From positions 1 to 17,906 of the forward strand of contig CAYGWJ010000276.1 of NCBI GenBank assembly GCA_964353405.1: 17,906 nucleotides of DNA, in the 5' to 3' direction. The notes below the pieces were generated by a model. That model had not been told where the DNA came from and searched no databases. It was given only the letters and a program-made list of their open reading frames with translations. The stretch comes from JBGLNJ01 sp964353405 (GTDB lineage Bacteria > Chloroflexota > Anaerolineae > Fen-1058). Shown one piece after another: positions 1-7,939 of the stretch. The first letter of the stretch is position 1. The number at the start of each line of letters is the position of its first letter. Position numbers and translations under genes: made by a program.

Positions 1-326
1 CACGTCGCCATCGCCTGGATCGGCCTCGCGCCGACCGAGCAAGCCGCTTCTACCAGCGCCGGGACGCGCTCGCGCAAAAAGGGATGCTCCTGCAACAAGC
101 CAAAGGTCACGGCAGCCCCGACGGTTACCCACTCGTCGCTAACCTCGATCCGATTCAACTCCGGAATATGAGTGATGTCTACAAGACAAGCCGGGGCGTG
201 CCGACCCTTGTGCATCTCGAGCATCAAGTCGGTGCCGCCCGCAATGATGCGCGCCTGGCCGTTCCATTCGGCAAGCATGGCCAGAGTTTGTTCTATCGTT
301 GTGGGATAAAGGTAGGTATCGGTCAT
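1..326 (-). CDS. Molybdenum hydroxylase FAD-binding subunit (CoxM/XdhB-like), N-terminal part, runs off left edge
   Basis: Reading leftwards from an ATG at 326, about 108 codons stay open to the window edge. The product begins MTDTYLYPTTIEQTLAML and contains IIAGGTDLMLEMHKG, the Gly-Gly-Thr-Asp FAD pyrophosphate-binding signature of the FAD_binding_5 family. TVGAAVTFGLLQEH and GARPIQAMAT follow, matching the next conserved segments; family members usually continue into a Gly-Gly-Asn motif, here beyond the edge. Complete proteins of this type are about 280-300 residues, so roughly a third is present. The subunit carries FAD and passes electrons from the iron-sulfur domains to an acceptor. It starts 31 bases after the fused FeS/molybdenum gene ends, with no clear ribosome-binding site, so translation probably follows on from that gene. 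The substrate cannot be read from this subunit. Confidence 0.87.
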   Translation of the reverse strand, partial: MTDTYLYPTTIEQTLAMLAEWNGQARIIAGGTDLMLEMHKGRHAPACLVDITHIPELNRIEVSDEWVTVGAAVTFGLLQEHPFLRERVPALVEAACSVGARPIQAMAT

Positions 327-357
327 GCAGAATCCGCAAAAAGTCGGCAATGAATGA

Positions 358-3126
358 TCAGTGGTGAATCGCCGCCAGGATTCGTTCGCTGGTGGCTGGC
401 AAGTGGCGCACTCGCGCGCCGATGGCTCGGGAGACGGCGTTGACGATGGCGGGCGCGGTCGGCAGCAGGGCGGCTTCGCCCAGACCCTTGGCCCCGAATG
501 GCCCGTAACGCCCAGTCGCCTCGACCAGGTGAACGCGCATTTCGGGCATGGACCGCATGGTGGGGATCATGTAATCGCTGAATTCACTACTCTGGCCGGG
601 AATGAATTCTTCCATCAAGGCCGCGCCGACGCCCATCACGATGGCGCCCTCGATTTGACCTTCTGCGTCGCATGGATTGATGGCTCGCCCGATATCGTGC
701 GCGGCGGCGACGAACAACACTTGAGCCTGCCCTGTCTCCAGGTTCACTTCCACTTCGGCCGCCTGCGCGCCCGTGACAAACAACGGCAGGTAGAGCGATG
801 AGCGTTCATTATCCGGGAACTGCGCCGACAGGTCGAGTTGACCTTTGACCCGACGCGCGATGCCGCTGCGTTCCAATTCGGCGGCGACATTTGCCAATGC
901 TACGCAACGGCGCGGGTCGAGTGTTGAGCAGACTGTGTCATCAGCCAGGGTCAGCGTGTCCGGCGACTGATTGAGGATTTCAGAAGCAGAGGCAAGGAGG
1001 GTGGCGCGCAGGCGGCGGGATGCGTCGGCCACTGCGCCGCCCACCCAATACGTGCTGCGCGAGGCGCCCGTCACGTCGCCATCGAGCACGTGCGCCGTGT
1101 CAGCGTTGACCAACCGCAGCGCATTCCGCGAGACGCCCAGGCTTTCGGCGGCGAGTTGGAGAAAGACCGTCTCGACGCCTTGCCCATACTCGGCGCTGGA
1201 GCTAAAGATCGTGATGCGTCCATCCAGTCCCAATTCCGCCTCGGCCCGGCTGACGGGCCGCCCGAATTTGCCAAAGCGATACCACATCCCGGCCAGCCCC
1301 ACGCCGCGCCGCACCTCCCCACGGTCCTTCCTTCGGTCGCCGGTGGCGCAGGGAGGACGTGCGTTGAACGCAGCGACGCGAGCCAGGGCCGCTTTGTAAT
1401 CGGGGCGAATCGCCTCCAGCACCTCACGAAAGCCGAGGGTTTCTTTATTGCGAATGCCCAGCCCGGTCACGTCATCTTGAGCCAGCGCGTTGCGCCAGCG
1501 AAATTCAAGCGGGTCGAGGTCGAGCCTCTGGCACAGCTCGTCCAGCGCACATTCCATCGCAAACGCGGGCTGCGGCGTGCCAAAACCGCGAAACTGCCCG
1601 GCCTTGGGGCCGTTGCTGTAAATCACCGCCGAGCGCGAGTCAACGGCTTGCCAGCGGTACGGGCCGACGCTGGACGCGACAGCATAGTTTGCCAGGTAGC
1701 GTCCCGCTGAATCGTACGCACCCGTGTTGATGCGGGCGTCGAGCCTCATGCCTGTCAACGTCCCAGCGCGCGCGCCGACGGCGCAGTGACAAGTGTACGG
1801 GTGACGCTTGGGCGCGGCGTTCATCACCTCTTTACGCGTGTAGGCCAGGCGCACTGGCTTGCGGACGTGAAAAGTGGCCACCGCCGTCGCCGCCATCGGC
1901 CAGAGGTCTTGCTTGCCGCCAAAGCTGCCGCCCATCGGCGGCGTGATGACGCGGATTTGTTCGAGCGGCAGGCCGAGGATTTTGGACAGGTGCGCCCGGT
2001 TCCAATGTGGCTCGTGGTTGCCGCAGATCACGGTGAGGCGGCCCTCGGCGTCAATGGTCCCAATGGCTGTCTCGCGCTCTAGCGCCATGTGCGCCTGAAA
2101 GCTCGTTTGCCAAGTCGCCTCGACGACGGTGTCTGATGCGGCCAGAACGGACTCGACGTCGCCCATGTGAACGGCGTCGGAGGCCAGCAAGTTGCCGTCG
2201 TCGTGAATCAGGAGCGCGTCCGGCTCTAGCGCGTGCGCGATGTCAAAGGTATGCGGCAGCGGCTCGTACTCGACGCTGACGGCCTGCGCGCCTTGCGCCG
2301 CCGCTTCCGGCGATGCGCCGATGACGAGCGCCACCGGGTCGCCGATCATGCGAACCTTGTCACCCACCGATGCCAGCAAATGCTCGTCGAGCGAATAGTC
2401 GCTCAAGCTGTTTTCGCCCGGCACGTCGTCGGCAGTCAACACCTTGACGACGCCGGGAACAGCTAATGCTGGAGCTATATCTATGTTGATGACACGGGCG
2501 TGGAAATGCGGACTGCGCGTGATGCACAGGTAGTGCATGTCCGGCATTTGGATGTCTTCGGCGTAGCGCGTCGCGCCGCTCATGCGCTCCCAGCCTTTAT
2601 GGCGCGTCAGGTCGCCGCCAATGCTGTAGGACAAGTGGGCAACTTGGCCTACAGCTTCACCACGCAACATTGCCGCCGCTCGCTCGACCGCTTCGATGAT
2701 CTTGGCATACCCCGTGCAGCGGCAGATGTTGCCGTCGAGCGCGGCGATGATCTCATCGCGCGACGGGCGCGGGTTGCGGTCGAGCAACGACTTGGCGGAA
2801 AGCAACATGCCGGGCGTGCAATAGCCGCACTGCACCGCGCCCGTTTCCAGAAAGGCGACTTGCAGCGGATGGCGATTGTCAGAGGCGCCCAGACCTTCAA
2901 TGGTCGTGACGGAACGCCCGGCCACTTTGGCCATCGGCAACAGGCATGAGCGAACCGCTTTGCCATCTACGATGACAGTGCACGCGCCGCACTCGCCTTC
3001 CATATCGCAGGCTTGCTTGGTCCCGGTGAGGCCTAGGTCCTCGCGCAAGACGCGCAGCAGCGGTCTGCCTGGATCGGTTTCCAGGTTGACCGTTTTGCCG
3101 TTTAGCGTGAATTCAATGGGTGTCAT
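358..3126 (-). CDS. Xanthine dehydrogenase/aldehyde oxidoreductase-type molybdenum hydroxylase: fused [2Fe-2S] and Mo-catalytic subunits
   Basis: This 922-residue protein hydroxylates a carbon next to N or O, using molybdopterin and water. The first ~155 residues carry two [2Fe-2S] domains: Cys40, 46, 49 and 61 (plant-ferredoxin type, CDMEGECGAC) and Cys100, 103, 135 and 137 (CGYC...CRC). The rest is the molybdopterin subunit, with GGSFGGKQDLW, QFRGFGTPQ, YGQGVETVFLQ and GAKGLGEAA. In the last, Glu884 lies 38 residues from the C-terminus, the same distance as catalytic Glu869 in the 907-residue Desulfovibrio gigas aldehyde oxidoreductase. That enzyme has the same FeS-Mo fusion, but here a separate FAD subunit follows. 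I chose ATG 3126 because MTPIEFTLNGK is the usual family start; an in-frame ATG at 3165 adds 13 unlike residues. The substrate is unknown: N-heterocycle, aldehyde and purine are all possible. Confidence 0.92.
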   Translation of the reverse strand: MTPIEFTLNGKTVNLETDPGRPLLRVLREDLGLTGTKQACDMEGECGACTVIVDGKAVRSCLLPMAKVAGRSVTTIEGLGASDNRHPLQVAFLETGAVQCGYCTPGMLLSAKSLLDRNPRPSRDEIIAALDGNICRCTGYAKIIEAVERAAAMLRGEAVGQVAHLSYSIGGDLTRHKGWERMSGATRYAEDIQMPDMHYLCITRSPHFHARVINIDIAPALAVPGVVKVLTADDVPGENSLSDYSLDEHLLASVGDKVRMIGDPVALVIGASPEAAAQGAQAVSVEYEPLPHTFDIAHALEPDALLIHDDGNLLASDAVHMGDVESVLAASDTVVEATWQTSFQAHMALERETAIGTIDAEGRLTVICGNHEPHWNRAHLSKILGLPLEQIRVITPPMGGSFGGKQDLWPMAATAVATFHVRKPVRLAYTRKEVMNAAPKRHPYTCHCAVGARAGTLTGMRLDARINTGAYDSAGRYLANYAVASSVGPYRWQAVDSRSAVIYSNGPKAGQFRGFGTPQPAFAMECALDELCQRLDLDPLEFRWRNALAQDDVTGLGIRNKETLGFREVLEAIRPDYKAALARVAAFNARPPCATGDRRKDRGEVRRGVGLAGMWYRFGKFGRPVSRAEAELGLDGRITIFSSSAEYGQGVETVFLQLAAESLGVSRNALRLVNADTAHVLDGDVTGASRSTYWVGGAVADASRRLRATLLASASEILNQSPDTLTLADDTVCSTLDPRRCVALANVAAELERSGIARRVKGQLDLSAQFPDNERSSLYLPLFVTGAQAAEVEVNLETGQAQVLFVAAAHDIGRAINPCDAEGQIEGAIVMGVGAALMEEFIPGQSSEFSDYMIPTMRSMPEMRVHLVEATGRYGPFGAKGLGEAALLPTAPAIVNAVSRAIGARVRHLPATSERILAAIHH

Positions 3127-3177
3127 GATCGCATCAGCCAGTGGGGCTTGGGGGCGTGGCGGCATTATACATTTATT

Positions 3178-4620
3178 CTAAGCCCTGGCCTTGGCCAGGA
3201 TCCCTTGCAGCTTTTGCTTCGTGTCTGTAGTCAACGGCTTGGGCCGATGGTTCGCCAGGATGTCCTTGACTTTGGTGTTGAGGCGTTGGCCCAGTGTCGT
3301 CCCGCCCGCTTCGAGCCACTGCGAGCGAATCTTGCGATCCAGCAACCCGGGGAACCAGAACTCGCGGAACCGCTTGAGCGTCTGCTGGGTGTCGATATAA
3401 TTGCCGCCCGGGCCGACGTTGTGAATCTCGTCGAGCAGCAGTGTGTCGTCGTTCACCTCGATGCCCTTGACAAAGTGATCCATCATCGCCGCGAGCTCAT
3501 CGGTCAACACAAACATCTCGAACGATGCAGTCAGCCCGCTTTCCATGTAGCCCACATCGTGCACCAGGTTCGAGCCGCCCAGCTTGGCCATGATGACCGA
3601 CAGCGTGGCTTCGACGGCGGCTTGCTCGTCCATGACCTTGGCATCGGAGCAGCCGGCATAGCCCCAGGTGGGCAAACCGTACCAGCGGCCCAGTTCCGCA
3701 ATCGCGGCTTTGGTGAGTTGGAATTCCGGCGACGCGTAACAGATTTGCATCGAACCCATATCCATGTGATGCAGCCCCGCGCCAAAGACGAACGGCGCGC
3801 CGGGCCGTTTGAGCTGATGCACCACCAAGCTACTCAGGATTTCGGCAACGGACACCGCCAGGCCGCCCGCCATCGTAATCGGCACGACTGCACCCATCTG
3901 CGGCCCCGGCGAGTGAACCACCGGCAGTTCGTACTCGGCCATCATCAGCAGCTTGTCCACTGCCGTCTCGGATTGCTGCAATGGCGAGCTAGGCTCGGAA
4001 TAGAGCAAGATGTGCTGTTGCTCGCGCAGTGCTTCATAGCCGCCGGCCACCGCCGCCGCCATGTCAATCGCGCGTTGGCAGCTTGCCTTGTCGTTCGTGA
4101 CGAACACGATGGGCTTGGTCGAGTGTTCCAGCATCAACGCCATCTGAGTGTCGTAGGCCAGGGCCGCATCAACGTCCGAGGGAATGCCGATGGACATCAG
4201 AAAGTGAATATTGGGCAGCGCGTCGCACAGATGATAGCCGTTGATGAGGTCAGCCTGAACGAATTTGCGATGCTCGCCCGTGTAGGGATCGAGCAGGTTG
4301 AGGCAGTCAGAGCCTGCCCCAAAATGGACGTTGTATCCTTCCAGGTCCATTGCCGGGCTGCCATCTCGGTCGCACATCATGATGCGGCCTGGCGCAGAGG
4401 CCAGCGCGCCTTTCACCAGCCGAGCCGGGAACTTGACCAGGTTGCCATCGGAGATGAACGCGCCGGCCTTTTTGAGCATCTCCAGCGCTTCCTTGTGATG
4501 GAAACGGATCCCGGTGCGCCGCAGGACTTCCAGGGCTGCCGAGTTGATGCCGCGCATCTGGGTCTCGGAGAGCACCGAGAACTGGGGCGAGCGAAAAGCT
4601 ACGGAATTGGATGTCTTCAT
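3178..4620 (-). CDS. MttB-family (trimethylamine/glycine-betaine type) corrinoid methyltransferase, non-pyrrolysine, paralogue 1
   Basis: This 480-residue protein is of MttB superfamily length. The family is a TIM barrel that moves a methyl group from a quaternary or tertiary amine to Co(I) of a corrinoid protein. Landmarks are FGAGSDCLNLLDPYTGEHRK (residues 100-119), STKPIVFVTND (167-177), GYAGCSDAKVMDEQAAVEA (320-338) and NLVHDVGYMESGL (351-363), all echoed in the paralogue at 9240-10691. Archaeal MttB carries pyrrolysine at residue 334; this gene has no in-frame TAG, so it belongs with the MtgB-like enzymes that act on glycine betaine and other betaines. AAGGAG sits 10 bases before the ATG. 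It lies between the racemase-fold gene and the molybdenum hydroxylase, suggesting that demethylation is one step in a longer breakdown route. A short hairpin (3184-3199) lies in its last codons. The substrate is unknown. Confidence 0.9.
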   Translation of the reverse strand: MKTSNSVAFRSPQFSVLSETQMRGINSAALEVLRRTGIRFHHKEALEMLKKAGAFISDGNLVKFPARLVKGALASAPGRIMMCDRDGSPAMDLEGYNVHFGAGSDCLNLLDPYTGEHRKFVQADLINGYHLCDALPNIHFLMSIGIPSDVDAALAYDTQMALMLEHSTKPIVFVTNDKASCQRAIDMAAAVAGGYEALREQQHILLYSEPSSPLQQSETAVDKLLMMAEYELPVVHSPGPQMGAVVPITMAGGLAVSVAEILSSLVVHQLKRPGAPFVFGAGLHHMDMGSMQICYASPEFQLTKAAIAELGRWYGLPTWGYAGCSDAKVMDEQAAVEATLSVIMAKLGGSNLVHDVGYMESGLTASFEMFVLTDELAAMMDHFVKGIEVNDDTLLLDEIHNVGPGGNYIDTQQTLKRFREFWFPGLLDRKIRSQWLEAGGTTLGQRLNTKVKDILANHRPKPLTTDTKQKLQGILAKARA

Positions 4621-4652
4621 GATGACTCTTCTCCTTATATAGATTATCTTGC

Positions 4653-4679
4653 TAGAGACGCCTTGGCGGGGCGTCTCTA
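4653..4679. repeat. Perfect 10-bp inverted repeat overlapping the stop codon of the racemase-fold gene
   Basis: TAGAGACGCC (4653-4662) and GGCGTCTCTA (4670-4679) are exact inverse complements around a 7-base loop. The right arm includes the TAG stop (4677-4679) of the leftward racemase-fold gene. No T-run follows on the minus strand, so it is not a classic intrinsic terminator. It may be a weak terminator, an RNA-stabilising 3' stem-loop, or a copy of a dispersed REP-like element. Confidence 0.6.
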
Positions 4680-5462
4680 CACATGGCCATAATAGTCACG
4701 ATGCACGACGACCGAGTAAGCATAGTCCAGCAGCGTTCCCCAGCTAAAGAGAGGAATATCAATCTCACGCTGCAACGCACGTGCAAACGGTTGAAAGCCC
4801 GTACATTCTAAAGCCATCGCGCCCATGTTCGGGTGCTGACGATAGAAATCAGCCGCGACGCCCACAAACTCGCGTTCGGCTTGTTCATAGTCGGCGGACG
4901 GTGGATCAGTGCGCAAGCCGTTCGTCCAGAGATGATCGAACTCTTGGCACTTGCGCTCGCCCATCGCGTCGCCGATGACATAGTTCGTGCCAAGTCGAAT
5001 GCCCGCCGATTCAAGGTGGCGATCCGTGAGGTAATGCGCGTTTGCCACCAAGATGCCTACCACCCGCTCTGGCCCGATAAGCTGCTGCGCCAGCGGAACC
5101 TGCAACAAGCTTGACATGAACACAGGCACGCTCACATTCGCTGCAATCTCGCGCTGAAAGTAGGCAAAGTAACCGCACTCGGCCGCAATCGCGCGGCATC
5201 CCATTTTCTCCAGGTTGCGCGCCGCTCGCACGACGGGCTCCAGGCAATCCGATTTGTCCTCTTCAACCACCAGCTTATGGATATCCACATCGCGGGCGAT
5301 TTCGTATTGGATGGGAAAGGGATAGGCGCTCGCGTTGCGCACGTCGCCAGGAAAGCCAGGATAGACATCATCGAGGGTGATGATGCCCAGGCCCATGCCG
5401 TAACAGCGGCGATCCGGGCGTGCGCGGATAGAACGGATACCCCGGTCACGATCTTGATGCAC
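4677..5462 (-). CDS. Aspartate/glutamate racemase superfamily protein, two cysteines present
   Basis: This 261-residue protein has the two-cysteine layout of the Asp/Glu racemase superfamily, which also includes hydantoin racemase, maleate isomerase and arylmalonate decarboxylase. Cys96 lies in AECGYF and Cys220 in LECTGF; in the family these are the acid/base pair on either face of the substrate. LGIITLDDVYPGFPGDVRN near the N-terminus resembles the LGVI-LDT-FPR-PGDVGN opening of uncharacterised members. The start is a GTG at 5462, with GAGG six bases upstream, only three bases past the stop of the dehydratase-like gene. That spacing suggests coupled translation and a linked reaction. Racemisation, cis-trans isomerisation or decarboxylation of a carboxylate intermediate are all possible; the sequence does not choose between them. 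Confidence 0.8.
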   Translation of the reverse strand: MHQDRDRGIRSIRARPDRRCYGMGLGIITLDDVYPGFPGDVRNASAYPFPIQYEIARDVDIHKLVVEEDKSDCLEPVVRAARNLEKMGCRAIAAECGYFAYFQREIAANVSVPVFMSSLLQVPLAQQLIGPERVVGILVANAHYLTDRHLESAGIRLGTNYVIGDAMGERKCQEFDHLWTNGLRTDPPSADYEQAEREFVGVAADFYRQHPNMGAMALECTGFQPFARALQREIDIPLFSWGTLLDYAYSVVVHRDYYGHV

Positions 5463-5465
5463 GGA

Positions 5466-6413
5466 TTACCTCAGACTTGCCAGTTCACAGATGTCAATGT
5501 TCCCACCCGATACGACACATACGATTTTGCCGTGACCGGCCTCGCCTGCCAGCGCAGCGGCGACGGCTGTCCCTGCCGCGCCTTCAGCGATGACGTGATT
5601 GCGGTCGGCAACGAGCTGGATGGTCTGGGACACTTGTAGCAGCGTCGTGACGAACGAGCCATCGAGCAAGCGGCTCGCCAGCGGCCACATTTCTGGAAAG
5701 ACGAACGGCGCGCCGATGCCCGACACAAAGCTGTGCGAATAGTTGACCTCAACGGGCTTGCTCGCCGCAAGGGATAGAGCCAGCGGCGCACCCGTCTCGA
5801 CTTCGCTGGCATAGACCCTGACACGCGGCGCGAGTGCGTAAAGCGCGGAGGCAATCCCGCAGCTTAACCCACCCCCGCCATACGGAACGACGACTGTGTC
5901 CACATCAGGCAGGTCTTCCAGAATCTCTAGCCCAAGCGTGCCGTTGCCCGCCATGACCGCCGGATCAGCAAACGGGTGAATCAATAGACCATTCATCCCT
6001 GGAAAACTGTGTGTGATTTGAATCTGCTGATAGTCGGTAAACGGCACGGGCACAAGTTTGCCGCCCAGCCGAGTGATCGCTTCCAACTTGTTCGGGGGAG
6101 CATCGTCCGGCACGACGGCAGTGCATCCCAGGCCGAGTCGGCGAGCGTACCACGCGACCGCTTGCGCCATGTTGCCTGCACTGATTGTCCACACACCATG
6201 AGCCAGTTGATGCCGCTCGGCCTGAAGCATCGCGTTGCCCGCGCCGCGCCATTTGAACGAGCCGACCGGCGAAAGGTTTTCGAGCTTGAGCCAGATTTCT
6301 GCGGGCGCGTCCTCGACGTTGAGCCGCACCAGTGGAGAGCGAAAAACTGTTCCGGCCAGCCGTTTCTGTGCAGCGCGAATCTCGTCGAGCGGGATGGGTT
6401 CCAAGGGCTTCAT
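5466..6413 (-). CDS. PLP fold-type II ammonia-lyase (serine/threonine dehydratase or serine racemase-like)
   Basis: The 315-residue protein shows the fold-type II PLP signatures in order. Lys54 in SFKWRGA is the Schiff-base lysine, SAGNMAQ (78-84) is the substrate carboxylate loop, GGGGLSCG (179-186) is the phosphate-binding loop, and SGGN (302-305) holds the pyridine nitrogen. It matches catabolic threonine dehydratase and serine racemase in length and lacks the C-terminal ACT domain of biosynthetic IlvA, so allosteric control by isoleucine is unlikely. The likely reaction is alpha,beta-elimination of ammonia from a beta-hydroxy or otherwise activated amino acid, through an enamine/imine. 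It begins 12 bases after the 424-residue gene ends, with no clear Shine-Dalgarno site. Relatives include hydroxyaspartate dehydratase and diaminopropionate lyase, so the true substrate is open. Confidence 0.87.
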   Translation of the reverse strand: MKPLEPIPLDEIRAAQKRLAGTVFRSPLVRLNVEDAPAEIWLKLENLSPVGSFKWRGAGNAMLQAERHQLAHGVWTISAGNMAQAVAWYARRLGLGCTAVVPDDAPPNKLEAITRLGGKLVPVPFTDYQQIQITHSFPGMNGLLIHPFADPAVMAGNGTLGLEILEDLPDVDTVVVPYGGGGLSCGIASALYALAPRVRVYASEVETGAPLALSLAASKPVEVNYSHSFVSGIGAPFVFPEMWPLASRLLDGSFVTTLLQVSQTIQLVADRNHVIAEGAAGTAVAAALAGEAGHGKIVCVVSGGNIDICELASLR

Positions 6414-6425
6414 AGTGCCGCGGTA

Positions 6426-7700
6426 TCAGCGGTGAAGATTGGGCGCAGCGATGAACGACAGCCCTCGCTCGGTAAGCGCCCACGCCGTGCGGTTGACGGC
6501 ATCGAACTTGTCCAAAAAGTTCAAGGTCAGATGCTCCCAATCGCCGGAAGCGATGATCTCTTGTTTGTCCCGATTATAGTCCGTGATTTCCGAAGGGCGC
6601 TCTCGGGCCTGCTCGACTTCTGGATCGCCGCCCTCGTGCTTGGCTGAAATATTGGGCACGTGGTCGGCCAACTCGGTCAAATCTTGACGACGATTGTAGG
6701 GCTGGATGACGATGCCCTTCCACGTCTCGGTGATGTGATGCTCGAAGCGAACGAGGCTCTCCAAGTCAAGCGCCCTGCGGAACTGGGCCGCGATCTCGAT
6801 CGTTTCGTTGTTGACCGAGTTGCTCCAGTTGAATCCCACCAGCGGTGTCGTGCCATCGTCACGGGCAAACAACTTGGCGGCCAACAGCGTCCACAACGCG
6901 GAATATGGATTATCGTTGCCGAGCGTGACTGAAATCTTGAACTCGACATTGATGCCCAACCGATGCAACAAGTAGCCCATCAGGATCGTGCCCGCGTTGA
7001 CGTTGAGCACCTGGCGCACACCATAGCGGGTGTAGTAATACAAAACCTCGTCCAGCCACCTGAGCGGATACTCGTTCGGTTGCCCCACACCACCATAGTA
7101 GCCGATAAGCGTGTCGGGGCCGCCCAGGTGGATGTTCGAGCCATCCGAGCCGCGCGTATCGGGCTGTTCGACATAGCTCGCGCCGATAATGTCCATCGCC
7201 GCCGCAAACGCAGGCAGGTCGCCATCGGCCTCCTGCTCTTTCATCTTGCGCACACGAATGAAACGCCCTGGCATCAACTCGTCGCGCTCGATGGCCCGTT
7301 GGGCGATTTCGATCAGCCAGGAAAAGTACTGGCACGCGCTGATTTCGAGCGTGACGGCCCAGTCGTCTTTGAACTGAATCGCTTCGGCGCGCTCGCCTAA
7401 CACCTTGTGACGATAGTCCGCGATGCTGATGAACGCGCCGCGATCGCGCTGATCGGTCAGCCATTCGAGATCGGCCAGGTACTCGGGCCGTGTCTGCTCG
7501 ACACGTTTGAGCAATGCGGAGAGTTGCCGCGCCTCGTCAGCTTTGCGGTTGATTTCTTCGGGTGTGCCATACCTGGCGACCACGTCGAGCAAGTCGGCCA
7601 CCACCCGCAGGGACGGGTCAAGCAGCACGCTATTGATCACTTCGAGGCGTTCAGGGGGGATACGCAATCTCTGGTGAAGGTCAGCCCGCGAGAGATCCAC
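6426..7700 (-). CDS. Conserved-looking protein of unrecognised family (424 aa)
   Basis: I do not recognise this family. It starts at a GTG (7700) with GGAG ten bases upstream, and is packed between the RidA remnant and the dehydratase-like gene with gaps of 2-12 bases, so it is very likely expressed. It has no signal peptide or membrane segment. The first ~110 residues are mostly charged and helical. The rest has patches that look enzymatic: GSDGSNIHLGGPD, IGYYGGVGQPNEYP, VLNVNAGTILMGYLLHRLG, GFNWSNSVNNETIE, FEHHITETWKGIVIQPYNR and NISAKHEGGDPEVE. Alternating strand/helix segments with Gly/Asn-rich loops and the charged Glu-His-His and Lys-His-Glu clusters would suit a TIM-barrel-like metabolic enzyme, but that is only an impression. 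Its place among amino-acid enzymes suggests a step on the same substrate. Confidence 0.85.
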   Translation of the reverse strand: MDLSRADLHQRLRIPPERLEVINSVLLDPSLRVVADLLDVVARYGTPEEINRKADEARQLSALLKRVEQTRPEYLADLEWLTDQRDRGAFISIADYRHKVLGERAEAIQFKDDWAVTLEISACQYFSWLIEIAQRAIERDELMPGRFIRVRKMKEQEADGDLPAFAAAMDIIGASYVEQPDTRGSDGSNIHLGGPDTLIGYYGGVGQPNEYPLRWLDEVLYYYTRYGVRQVLNVNAGTILMGYLLHRLGINVEFKISVTLGNDNPYSALWTLLAAKLFARDDGTTPLVGFNWSNSVNNETIEIAAQFRRALDLESLVRFEHHITETWKGIVIQPYNRRQDLTELADHVPNISAKHEGGDPEVEQARERPSEITDYNRDKQEIIASGDWEHLTLNFLDKFDAVNRTAWALTERGLSFIAAPNLHR

Positions 7701-7702
7701 GG

Positions 7703-7937
7703 CTAATCATCTCCGATACAGGCGACGACATCTATCAAGATGAGAATGCCCGATAGCTGGCTGTGAACCGTCGTGCGAACCGGTCTGTTCTTCAATCGTC
7801 GTGCCGACCACCTGGCGAGTGACGGGATCCCACGGCCCCAGCCCGGCCGTCCAGAGGGTATTGCCGATTCGCAAACCCTGAGAGTATGCGCCGCCAGGTT
7901 GTGGAGCTCGATCTGTTTTGATGGGTTGCTTGGTCAT
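7703..7937 (-). pseudogene. RidA/YjgF-family gene remnant, frameshifted and truncated
   Basis: From ATG 7937 the first ~52 residues are plainly RidA-like: TDRAPQPGGAYSQGLRIGN, LWTAGLGPWDP and VGTTIEEQT. The open frame then turns into unrelated sequence and stops at 7707-7709, giving 76 residues instead of the usual 125-130. Skipping one G near 7779-7782 restores family-like sequence (RTTVHSQLSGILI, then DVVACIGDD), which itself stops at 7703-7705. So there is a +1 frameshift and also loss of the C-terminal half, including the active-site arginine region. RidA hydrolyses reactive enamine/imine intermediates released by PLP enzymes, which fits a position directly after one PLP gene and near another. 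Either it is decayed here, or there is a sequencing error; an error alone would not restore the missing half. Confidence 0.75.
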
Positions 7938-7939
7938 AT

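Noticed and set aside
3164..3169. TATAAT on the minus strand just before the molybdenum hydroxylase
   Set aside because: No acceptable -35 element at 16-18 bases; it overlaps the unlikely upstream ATG, so it is not listed as a promoter, though an internal promoter cannot be excluded.
3184..3199. CCTGGCC/GGCCAGG palindrome at the end of methyltransferase 1
   Set aside because: Inside coding sequence and without a T-run after it; probably codon-driven.
3178..4620. Possible pyrrolysine (in-frame TAG) in the MttB homologues
   Set aside because: Both genes read through the relevant region with no in-frame TAG, and the proteins are full length.
3148..4692. 514-codon plus-strand open frame opposite methyltransferase 1
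   Set aside because: It is the antisense shadow of the MttB-like gene; the protein is rich in His/Arg/Gln, matches no motif, and has no ribosome-binding site.
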